DNA of 64,000 nt from an uncultured Lachnospiraceae bacterium (GTDB lineage: Bacteria > Bacillota > Clostridia > Lachnospirales > Lachnospiraceae): positions 1 to 64,000 of the forward strand of contig CAJUQY010000003.1 of assembly GCA_910588815.1 (NCBI GenBank). The letters are read 5' to 3'. This document shows positions 52,891 to 59,953 of this stretch, one piece after another. Under the pieces are notes generated by a model. The model did not search any database, was not told the origin of the DNA, and worked only from the letters and a program-made list of their open reading frames with translations. Positions within the stretch are counted from its first letter, which is position 1. Each line of letters opens with the position of its first letter. The position numbers and the translations under genes are program-made.

Positions 52891-54828
52891 TTATAGATTC
52901 GGATCGGTCGGATCCCATCTCTGATTTTCCGGAATCGGCGTAAAGGTCGGTCTGTCGAAAGGGCCTGGATTGGCATCATTGTATACCGTCACCAATGTTC
53001 CGACCGGACATCTACTATAAAGCCAGTAAGCTTCCCCACAGAACAAACGGATACATCCGGCAGAACGCACGACACCCATCCCATTATAGCCTAGCGTAAG
53101 CATCGTCCTGATATTTCTCGACTCGTAAGTGACTGAATGGAAAAGAACCCCGGGGGCAGATGTCAGTCTGGTGGCATACTGTGCCTCAGTACCGTTAAAC
53201 ATGCTCTGCCACCGATATTTTCCCAACGTCGGGCGAGTCCCCAGTGGAGTATCGTCTCCCGTCGAGCAAAGCATTGCCTTCACCGGAATGATGTAACCAT
53301 TAGCTCCGTCCTGTGCATAGATTGTCACACAATTCGCCTCCTTGTTTACCTTAATATGATAGGAGGACTGAGGGCCAATGATCCCATCCACATTCTGGCA
53401 CAGAGAACCGTCGCCGTTAAAATAGTATTTTAAACCTCCGATATAGCGCCAGCCCGTCACCGGCAGCCCATTGACCAAGTAATATCTTTTTCCATCCTTC
53501 CTTGTCCAACCGGTTGCGCCGCCACGGACACCATTTGCCGAGTAATATATATTTTGATTTCCAATCTTGTAAAAACCCGGGCCGGAATATGCATGATAAG
53601 CTGTCCCTCCAAGCGATACCGGAACAGAGCCTCCCTTGGCCCCGAGTCTGATCTCAATAGCCTCTACCCGAAGTGCCAGGCCGCTGGTTCCGGCCATCTC
53701 ACCATTTTTGGCCCAGCCAAGCCAGCCATATCCCTGCACGTGCAGGCGATAATAGACATCGCACACCTTTTCCAGATCTCCGGTCAGCCTGACCTGAAGA
53801 GCCTCCAGGCGCTTTGCCTCTCCCGATGATCCGTTTAAGGTTCCGTCACCGGTCCAGCCGCGCCAGCCATAAGTCTGTACATGAGTCCGATATTCCATGT
53901 TTCCAGACAGCTTATGATCTCCGGTCAGCTTCACTGCCAGAGACTCCATCCGCTTGCTTTTGCCGGTCACGCCTGCTGTCTGTCCGTTGGCAACCCAATC
54001 CATAGTCCCATACGTCTGCTGATGTACCCGATAAGTCACTCCTGGAAGATTTGCATAAGAACTCTGTGCACTTCCCACAGGTGCCGGAGCCGCTTCCCCT
54101 TTTCTCACCAGTACGATCTTGATCGCTTCCAGACGCTTTGCCAGGCCGCTGGTTCCGGCCATTTCTCCGTTTTTAGCCCAATTCAGCCATCCGAGCTTCT
54201 CTACATGGACACAATAATAGATGTCGTATTTTTCCGCCAGTTCTCCGGTCAGTTCAATCCGGATACCTTCCAGGCGTTTTGCTTCTCCGATCGATCCATT
54301 ATCACCTCCGTTATAGGACCAGTCGCGCCAGCCATAAGTCTGCACATGGGTCCGATACCGGACATCACCGCTTAACTCCGTATTCTTAACGCGGATCCTG
54401 ATACATTCTAATCGTTTCGCTTCTCCGGTCGTCCCGGCATCCCTGCCGTTCTCCACCCATCCTTGTTTCCAGCCATAGGTCTGCACATGAGTCTGATATT
54501 CAATGTCCGGTACAGGTTCCGTAGTCGCCTCTGTTTCGTCATCCGTTCCGAAGAGCGGGATGCTTTCTGTTTCTGCAGACTCTCCGCTTTCTGTTTCTGC
54601 AGACTCTCCGCTCTCTGTCAGCGCTTCCTCTTCCGGTGCTGCTTCTGTCTCAACTGGTACTTCTGTTTCTCCCTCGCTCTCCGCGGATGTCTCAGAAAAA
54701 AAAGTCTCCGTGTCTCCCTCATTCTCTGAAACATCTGTCGCCGCAACAGACAATGCCTGACAAAGCACAAATACGCAAATCAGCAAAAATGCTGTCAGCC
54801 TGTAACTTCTTTCCCTCATCCTTTTCAT
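52891..54828 (-). CDS. secreted L,D-transpeptidase with six ChW repeats and a choline-binding-type repeat segment
   Basis: This 645-residue protein has a signal peptide (to about 30), an acidic linker (30-110), six ChW repeats (about 107-400), a short segment of cell-wall-binding repeats (about 410-480, GWRYIGGLKYYFNGDGSL) and a C-terminal YkuD domain (about 485-620). The catalytic Cys lies in RSAGCIRLF and a conserved His in GVLFHSVTY. The usual SHGC reads SAGC. The domain cross-links peptidoglycan by 3-3 bonds or ties proteins to it. It carries two unlike wall-binding repeat types. GAGG precedes the ATG. It has its own terminator. The 122 bp upstream hold no gene and no clear promoter. Confidence 0.92.
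   Translation of the reverse strand: MKRMRERSYRLTAFLLICVFVLCQALSVAATDVSENEGDTETFFSETSAESEGETEVPVETEAAPEEEALTESGESAETESGESAETESIPLFGTDDETEATTEPVPDIEYQTHVQTYGWKQGWVENGRDAGTTGEAKRLECIRIRVKNTELSGDVRYRTHVQTYGWRDWSYNGGDNGSIGEAKRLEGIRIELTGELAEKYDIYYCVHVEKLGWLNWAKNGEMAGTSGLAKRLEAIKIVLVRKGEAAPAPVGSAQSSYANLPGVTYRVHQQTYGTMDWVANGQTAGVTGKSKRMESLAVKLTGDHKLSGNMEYRTHVQTYGWRGWTGDGTLNGSSGEAKRLEALQVRLTGDLEKVCDVYYRLHVQGYGWLGWAKNGEMAGTSGLALRVEAIEIRLGAKGGSVPVSLGGTAYHAYSGPGFYKIGNQNIYYSANGVRGGATGWTRKDGKRYYLVNGLPVTGWRYIGGLKYYFNGDGSLCQNVDGIIGPQSSYHIKVNKEANCVTIYAQDGANGYIIPVKAMLCSTGDDTPLGTRPTLGKYRWQSMFNGTEAQYATRLTSAPGVLFHSVTYESRNIRTMLTLGYNGMGVVRSAGCIRLFCGEAYWLYSRCPVGTLVTVYNDANPGPFDRPTFTPIPENQRWDPTDPNL
53640..54510 (-). 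repeat. array of six ChW repeats in the L,D-transpeptidase
   Basis: Two A-B-C triplets. The first A unit has one extra residue (YGWKQGW), the fourth unit lacks the core W (YGTMDW), and the last unit has ALRVEAI in place of AKRLEAI, so this array is the most diverged of the set. Confidence 0.88.
54562..54609. repeat. 24-bp tandem repeat, two copies
   Basis: Two tandem copies (54562-54585, 54586-54609) encode the 8-residue unit of the ETESGESA type in the acidic linker after the signal peptide of the transpeptidase. Confidence 0.85.
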
Positions 54829-54950
54829 AATTTTACCTCTTTTCCCATAAAATCACTGTATTTTAGTATATAACATTTCTCTTTGAATATCCAGCCTCAA
54901 TTCCGAAAAATATTCTTAACTTCTGTAAACTATTCGCAACACCTCGTATT

Positions 54951-56258
54951 TCAACGCCGCCTTAAAATTTTTTTCACTTTTTCATAGATACGCCACAAAC
55001 GTTTACTGTGCAGCTGGTCAATATACTGCTGTGCCTGATCTTTTTCTGCCGCCAATCTGGAATTCAGAAGAACCTGTCCGGCGAGCTCTTCCTCCAATTT
55101 TTCATAATTCCCGGTCAGCGCCGCCACGTCTTTTTTCCATTCTTCTGTCAGTTCAAGTACAGAAAATTTCACCTGGAGCACTTTTACATCTTCAACGGAA
55201 GCCACAAAGATCTGAGGATCCTCCGTTCCAAAAATATAAGTACCGCCGTTCAGGACCAGGCCATTGCATTTACTGCATTCCAGCTGCCTGTTATCTCCCC
55301 AGACATACAGTCCTTTTATGATGACCGCTGAGGCCGCCGGGTCGATCCGTACCTTTTTTACCCCCTTCGGCAGTTCTAATTCCAGCTCAATCTCTTTCTT
55401 TGAATAAAAATATCCTTTCTTGACAGAAGTCTCTTCAGAGAACCCTTCTCCGCAGTCAATATAGATCTGCACGAAGTCCATATCCCGATTGGGCTGCATT
55501 CCCCGCGCATTGACATAGAGCTTCAGCATCTCTTTCTTCAGTTCTGCCATGGTATGCTTTTTTCCCGCCACATGCCGCTGAAAGGCATGTTCCATCTCCG
55601 CATAGGTCTGAAGCTTTTCAGCCGGGATCCCAAGCAGTTGAAATAACTGAAAACTAATCAGGGCATTTCTTTTCGTACTGCTATACAGATAGTAATGAAT
55701 CGCCCTGTAGAGGATAAACTCAACCGGTACAGGAAAATCCATGACCCACTCATAATCAATGACTGTCCACGTTTCTCCCATGACCACATTTCCGAAGATC
55801 AGGTCGATATTGGAGACCTTCAAAGACTCAGCGTCAGTAAACAGGGTCTTTTCTCCAAATATTCTATCAAACTCCTCCGTATACCGAAAGGGAATATTAT
55901 CCGGAAGCCCATATAAAATTTCTTTATATCGCTTTATCTCTTCGACAATATCCAGATATCGTCCCTGAATATAGAGACTGTCAAGATATTGCTCAAAAGT
56001 TTCTCCCTCTACAAACTCCAGCTGCACTCCATCAGCCGTTTTTTTGCATTTATTCGGTGTAAACAGAGTCCCCTCATAGCTTTCCCGCATCTTTAAATAA
56101 TGCCGGTGGATATCCTCCACATGCTTCTCTGCCGCAGGTCCCAGGGGAGATTTTTGTACTGTTCTCTGGCCGTTCTCATCCTGATAGATCGCTGTTTTGA
56201 TCTGAAACTGTTCTGCCCTGTCATTGGAATATTTACAATATATCGGATTCATGATCAT
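54951..56258 (-). CDS. kinase-like protein with C-terminal coiled coil (kinase half of a WbdD-like chain terminator)
   Basis: This 435-residue protein has a small-molecule kinase-like domain (about 1-260): a Lys in RTVQKSPLG, the catalytic-loop-like NIDLIFGNVV (near 148) and a metal Asp in TVIDYEWVMDFPVPVEF (near 165). A beta-sandwich follows (about 275-375, VKKVRIDPAASAVII, TYIFGTEDPQIFV), then a coiled coil (about 375-435) with a basic end (KKILRRR). E. coli O9a WbdD joins a methyltransferase, a kinase and a coiled coil to cap and measure the chain. Here the methyltransferase is a separate gene overlapping by four bases (ATGA). The chain-terminator role is inferred from this context; the kinase call itself is moderate. 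Confidence 0.78.
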   Translation of the reverse strand: MIMNPIYCKYSNDRAEQFQIKTAIYQDENGQRTVQKSPLGPAAEKHVEDIHRHYLKMRESYEGTLFTPNKCKKTADGVQLEFVEGETFEQYLDSLYIQGRYLDIVEEIKRYKEILYGLPDNIPFRYTEEFDRIFGEKTLFTDAESLKVSNIDLIFGNVVMGETWTVIDYEWVMDFPVPVEFILYRAIHYYLYSSTKRNALISFQLFQLLGIPAEKLQTYAEMEHAFQRHVAGKKHTMAELKKEMLKLYVNARGMQPNRDMDFVQIYIDCGEGFSEETSVKKGYFYSKKEIELELELPKGVKKVRIDPAASAVIIKGLYVWGDNRQLECSKCNGLVLNGGTYIFGTEDPQIFVASVEDVKVLQVKFSVLELTEEWKKDVAALTGNYEKLEEELAGQVLLNSRLAAEKDQAQQYIDQLHSKRLWRIYEKVKKILRRR

Positions 56259-57172
56259 TTCCCCTCCCTGACGATCAGCAAAAATGAATTTGAATATACC
56301 GGGAACAGGTTTTCTTCTATGATCGTATCAAACACCTTCGACTCATCAAAAGTCAGAAGCCTCTCCGCATCAAAATTATTAAAATTATTATTCAGTTCAC
56401 CAATCTGAGGCAGATATTCGTCAGAATAGATACAAGTCGGAAACTTGTAGTCCGGATAAGGGTAATACCATTTCTCCACTTTGCAGCCGCAGCGTTTTAT
56501 GACCTCCTCCAGACCGTTTTTTGTGAATGTTCTCGCACTTTTTGTATTCCAATACCCTTCAATCCCCTCGTATACGATCTGTCCATGATCCTCCACGCAC
56601 CCTGCCCAGTATTTAAGGCCGAATTTATTCTCTATGGCTATGACCATCCTTCCGCCCGGTTTCAGATGCTCTTTTAATGAGACCAGAAAATCCTCATAAG
56701 GGTTTTCTGTCCCCATATAATTGATCGCATATTCAAAGACCCCGATCAGAGTGATCATATCATACTTTTCTGTCAGATGTTCCGAGATATCCCGGTAATT
56801 TCCTAAAATAATCTCAAGATTATCTGCATCTTTGTGGCGGTGGGCATTGATCAGCGAACGTTTTTTAGAAAGATCAATACATGTCACCTTCCCGTATTTT
56901 TCCGCAAGCTTTCCCGTGACCGCTCCGCACCCGGCCCCCACCTCAAGTACAGAGGCTTCCTTATCACTTTCCATCCAATCGATAATATTCTCCCGGTTGG
57001 CCGACAGATGATAGAGAACTGCCCATTCCTGTTTTTCTTTTATAATCTCTTCGTATTCTGACACCTCGTGATTCTTCACGATTTCAAGCAGTTCATCCTC
57101 CGCCCCGTCCGCATACAGCTCTCTTCCCAAATAAAATCGATCTTCAATTTTTACTTTTCCAATGGTCTCCAT
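56255..57172 (-). CDS. SAM-dependent methyltransferase (methyltransferase half of a WbdD-like chain terminator)
   Basis: This 305-residue class I methyltransferase has an N-terminal helical part with HLSANRENIIDWM, motif I VLEVGAGCGAVTGKLAEK (near 92), the acidic end of strand two in VTCIDLSKKRS, and motif IV YDMITLIGVFEYA. After the core lies NKFGLKYWAGCVEDH, which occurs in glycan-cluster methyltransferases of the WbdD type. It stands between the long Wzt gene and the kinase-like gene, the same partners that WbdD has in O8/O9a clusters. It may methylate the non-reducing end of the polymer. GGAG lies six bases before the ATG. Confidence 0.88.
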   Translation of the reverse strand: METIGKVKIEDRFYLGRELYADGAEDELLEIVKNHEVSEYEEIIKEKQEWAVLYHLSANRENIIDWMESDKEASVLEVGAGCGAVTGKLAEKYGKVTCIDLSKKRSLINAHRHKDADNLEIILGNYRDISEHLTEKYDMITLIGVFEYAINYMGTENPYEDFLVSLKEHLKPGGRMVIAIENKFGLKYWAGCVEDHGQIVYEGIEGYWNTKSARTFTKNGLEEVIKRCGCKVEKWYYPYPDYKFPTCIYSDEYLPQIGELNNNFNNFDAERLLTFDESKVFDTIIEENLFPVYSNSFLLIVREGK

Positions 57173-57182
57173 ATCCCGCTCC

Positions 57183-58442
57183 TTAAATTACCTCGATTTC
57201 CGAATTCATATCGTAGTAGCCTACAGAATTTTTTTCTGATATCACGGTTATGTTACACACGTCGTACAAACGGTGATATACCTCAAATTCATCTCCTTTA
57301 TAACCGGTGCAGCCCAACGATAAGAGATATTCCCCCCCCTGAAGATTCATCTCCTGAGTAAAGGAAACTATTTTACTGCTCCCTGCCTCTGTATGATCCA
57401 CATAAATATGTTCAAACATCGTATTCGTTCCGGTAATCTCAGTACCCTTTAAGTCTTTAATGGTAAAAGCAAAAATCGGATTTATAATTTCGTTCTGAAA
57501 AACCACTTTAAATTTTACAGTGAATTTCTCACCCTTTTCTATGCTGTTTGTGATCAGTCCTTCTGTATCAAGTACCGCATAATCCACAATATGGGCTTCT
57601 CCGTTCCCATACTCCAGACAATTGGGGTTGTTGTTGAGATTTTCTTTCCATTGTGAAGTCTCTTTTTGAGGCTCTCCATGTCCGGCCGCCGCCGGCTGTT
57701 CCCCTAACTGATGTACCAGTAATCTTTTATAAGCATCGATCACCGGCTTCGGCTCTCCCTCCATGACCTTTTCCCCTTTGTTCAGAAGCACTGCCCGGTC
57801 ACAGTATTTGGAAATGCTTCCCAGATCATGGCTCACAAAAAGAATCGTCCGTCCCTGCTCCTTGAATTCTTCAAATTTTTTATAACACTTTGCCTGAAAA
57901 AACACATCTCCCACAGACAGAGCTTCATCCACGATCAATATTTCCGGATCGATGTTGATGGCCACCGCAAAAGCCAGCCGCACAAACATACCGCTGGAAT
58001 AGGTCTTGACCGGCTGATCGATAAAATCTCCAATATCCGCAAATTTAAGGATCTCATCCAGCCTCTCATCAATCTCTTCTCGTTTAAAACCATTCATTGT
58101 ACCATTCAGATATACGTTTTCCCGTCCGGTATATTCCATATTAAAACCGGCTCCCAGCTCCAGAAGCGCAGAGATCCGTCCTCTGATCTCAACTGTCCCG
58201 CCGGTCGGATTCAGGATTCCGGTAATGATCTTCAGCATCGTAGACTTTCCCGAACCATTGGTTCCGATCAGTCCCACCGTCTCCCCACGGTCTACTTCGA
58301 AAGAGACTCCATTCAAAGCGTAATGCTCCACATACTTCTTTTCTCTGGACAAGCCAAGCGACTCCTTCAGACGGTCGCTTGGCTTGCTGTATAATTTATA
58401 CATCTTGCTGACATTATTTACTCCAATCGCTATCTCGCCCAT
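57183..58442 (-). CDS. wzt: polysaccharide ABC exporter ATPase with C-terminal carbohydrate-binding domain
   Basis: This 419-residue Wzt has the ATPase domain at 1-245 with Walker A GTNGSGKST (60-68), a signature TYSSGMF and Walker B ILIVDEALSVGD, then a linker and a beta-sandwich at about 275-419 (GEKFTVKFKVVFQNEIINPIFAFTIKDLKG). In O8/O9a-type systems this C-terminal domain binds the capped chain end and licenses export. With a methyltransferase and a kinase-like gene right downstream, the same coupling is likely. A run of eight G (57332-57339) lies in the codons for LQGGEYLL of this domain; the frame is intact here. Confidence 0.95.
   Translation of the reverse strand: MGEIAIGVNNVSKMYKLYSKPSDRLKESLGLSREKKYVEHYALNGVSFEVDRGETVGLIGTNGSGKSTMLKIITGILNPTGGTVEIRGRISALLELGAGFNMEYTGRENVYLNGTMNGFKREEIDERLDEILKFADIGDFIDQPVKTYSSGMFVRLAFAVAINIDPEILIVDEALSVGDVFFQAKCYKKFEEFKEQGRTILFVSHDLGSISKYCDRAVLLNKGEKVMEGEPKPVIDAYKRLLVHQLGEQPAAAGHGEPQKETSQWKENLNNNPNCLEYGNGEAHIVDYAVLDTEGLITNSIEKGEKFTVKFKVVFQNEIINPIFAFTIKDLKGTEITGTNTMFEHIYVDHTEAGSSKIVSFTQEMNLQGGEYLLSLGCTGYKGDEFEVYHRLYDVCNITVISEKNSVGYYDMNSEIEVI
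57332..57339. repeat. homopolymer tract of eight G (coding strand) in the Wzt sugar-binding domain
   Basis: Eight C on the plus strand, in frame. A slip of one base would change the last 35 or so residues of Wzt. It is the second of the only two runs of eight G or C seen in the window, and both lie in glycan genes. Confidence 0.85.
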
Positions 58443-58455
58443 CCTTCACACTCCA

Positions 58456-59286
58456 TCACAAAACATCTGCAAAATGCACCTTTAAACGTTTGAATATCAA
58501 GGTTCCTATTCCAAACATCAGTAAGGTAAACACCCAGAAATAAAGCGTTAATCGCGGCTGCTGCCAGAAATTCACTTTATAAATAAAAACATTCCGATAC
58601 CCCGACGTAATGTAATACATCGGATTCAGCTTGAAAACATTTTTTAAGATCTGCGGAATCTCCATCGTCTCCAGATTCCACATAATAGGAGTCATCCAGA
58701 TACCAACCTGGAGGACGATATTGACGATCTGAGTCAGGTCCTTGAAAAACACAACGATCGCCGATGTCGCATAAGACAGCCCCAGGACCAGCATAAACGC
58801 ACAAAAGGAATAATAAATTAGCTGCAGATAATAAAGATCCGGAAACCTCCCGTAACAGCAGTAAATGATAATAACCAGTGCGACAAACGCAATATGGACA
58901 AACAGCGCAGAGACGATCTTCACGATCGGCAGGATACTGACTTTGAATACCACCTTCTTCACGAGATACGCGTATTCATTCAGCGTATTTGTCCCGGCTC
59001 CCCAGGCATCGGAGAAAAAAAACCACGGAACAATCCCGGCGATCAGCCATAAAACAAAGGGAACCTCAACTCCGGGCGCCAAAGACAGAGCATTCTGCCT
59101 CAATCCCTTTTGAAATACGAACCAGTACACCAGCACCGTAACGATCGGCTGTATAAAAGCCCAGATCGTCCCGAAATAGGAGCCTGCATACTTTGTCCTG
59201 AAATCATTTTTAGCCAAAGACCAGATCAGCCCTCTGTTTTCAATCACTTCTCTGGACAGGGAAAAAATCTTCTTTATCTTTGACAT
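58456..59286 (-). CDS. wzm: polysaccharide ABC exporter permease (second system)
   Basis: This 276-residue ABC-2 permease has the Wzm/RfbA-type opening (WSLAKNDFRTKYAGSYFGTIWAFIQPIVTVLVYWFVFQKG, quoted in part as key residues NDF, Y, G, IWAFIQP), six helices and the family segment WMTPIMWNLE. The start directly follows the rfbC stop. It pairs with the long Wzt 13 bp downstream. It differs clearly in sequence from the permease at 30.6-31.3 kb, so the two exporters are not a recent duplicate. Confidence 0.94.
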   Translation of the reverse strand: MSKIKKIFSLSREVIENRGLIWSLAKNDFRTKYAGSYFGTIWAFIQPIVTVLVYWFVFQKGLRQNALSLAPGVEVPFVLWLIAGIVPWFFFSDAWGAGTNTLNEYAYLVKKVVFKVSILPIVKIVSALFVHIAFVALVIIIYCCYGRFPDLYYLQLIYYSFCAFMLVLGLSYATSAIVVFFKDLTQIVNIVLQVGIWMTPIMWNLETMEIPQILKNVFKLNPMYYITSGYRNVFIYKVNFWQQPRLTLYFWVFTLLMFGIGTLIFKRLKVHFADVL

Positions 59287-59862
59287 TTATACTTCCCCTC
59301 TGCCCCTTGTATAAGCGGCGATCCCGTCCCAATTCTGATCCTTTTCAGAAATGATGAGATCTTTTTTCTCCATACCTTTTGGCATCGGCCATTCCACACC
59401 GATCTGCGGATCGTCCCATTTCAGTCCGCCCTCATCGTTCGGATGATAAAAATCCGTACACTTATAGGCAAACTCCGCCGATTCCGACAAAACGACAAAG
59501 CCATGGGCAAAATTCTTCGGAATGAAAAACTGCTTTTTATTTTCTGCGGACAGGATCACCCCATGCCACTTCCCGTAAGTTGCGGAACCCGGACGTAAAT
59601 CCACCGCCACATCAAACACCTCTCCGCTCACAACACGTACCAGCTTATCCTGCGGAAAATGAATCTGAAAATGAAGCCCCCGCAGCACTCCCTTCCTGGA
59701 GCTTGACTGATTGTCCTGCACAAACTCCATATCAATGCCGGCTTCTTTGTAATCATTATAATTGTAAGTTTCCATGAAATATCCGCGCTCATCGCCAAAC
59801 ACTGCCGGAGTAATGATCCTTAATCCCTCAATCTCACACGTCTCAACTGTAATTTTCCCCAT
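59287..59862 (-). CDS. rfbC: dTDP-4-dehydrorhamnose 3,5-epimerase
   Basis: This 191-residue cupin enzyme acts third in dTDP-L-rhamnose synthesis. It has DERGYFMETYNYNDY, FVQDNQSSSRKGVLRGLHFQ with the catalytic His, KLVRVVSGEVFDVAVDLRPGS and IPKNFAHGFVVLSE. The ATG at 59862 is chosen over a GTG at 59880. rfbA, rfbB and rfbD are not in the window and may lie elsewhere. It is the first gene of the second exporter operon and suggests that the exported polymer contains L-rhamnose, in line with the GH78 gene nearby. Confidence 0.95.
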   Translation of the reverse strand: MGKITVETCEIEGLRIITPAVFGDERGYFMETYNYNDYKEAGIDMEFVQDNQSSSRKGVLRGLHFQIHFPQDKLVRVVSGEVFDVAVDLRPGSATYGKWHGVILSAENKKQFFIPKNFAHGFVVLSESAEFAYKCTDFYHPNDEGGLKWDDPQIGVEWPMPKGMEKKDLIISEKDQNWDGIAAYTRGRGEV

Positions 59863-59916
59863 TTTTGCACCTTTTTTCACTTATTTGAAATTTATACAAC
59901 AGATTTTCTGCCCTAT

Positions 59917-59945
59917 AGTATATCACAGGATGCGGTATTCGTCCA
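59917..59945 (-). promoter_or_regulatory. probable promoter of the rfbC-wzm-wzt operon
   Basis: On the minus strand TGGACG (59945-59940) and TATACT (59922-59917) are 17 bp apart, with TGA before the -10 as an extended -10. The -35 is a poor match. It lies just after the stop of the transglutaminase-like gene, 54 bases before the rfbC start. Confidence 0.6.
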
Positions 59946-59953
59946 CGTCCCCG

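Noticed and set aside
30557..59286. The two Wzm/Wzt pairs as a duplication
   Set aside because: The permeases differ through most of their length and only one Wzt has a sugar-binding domain. They look like separate systems.
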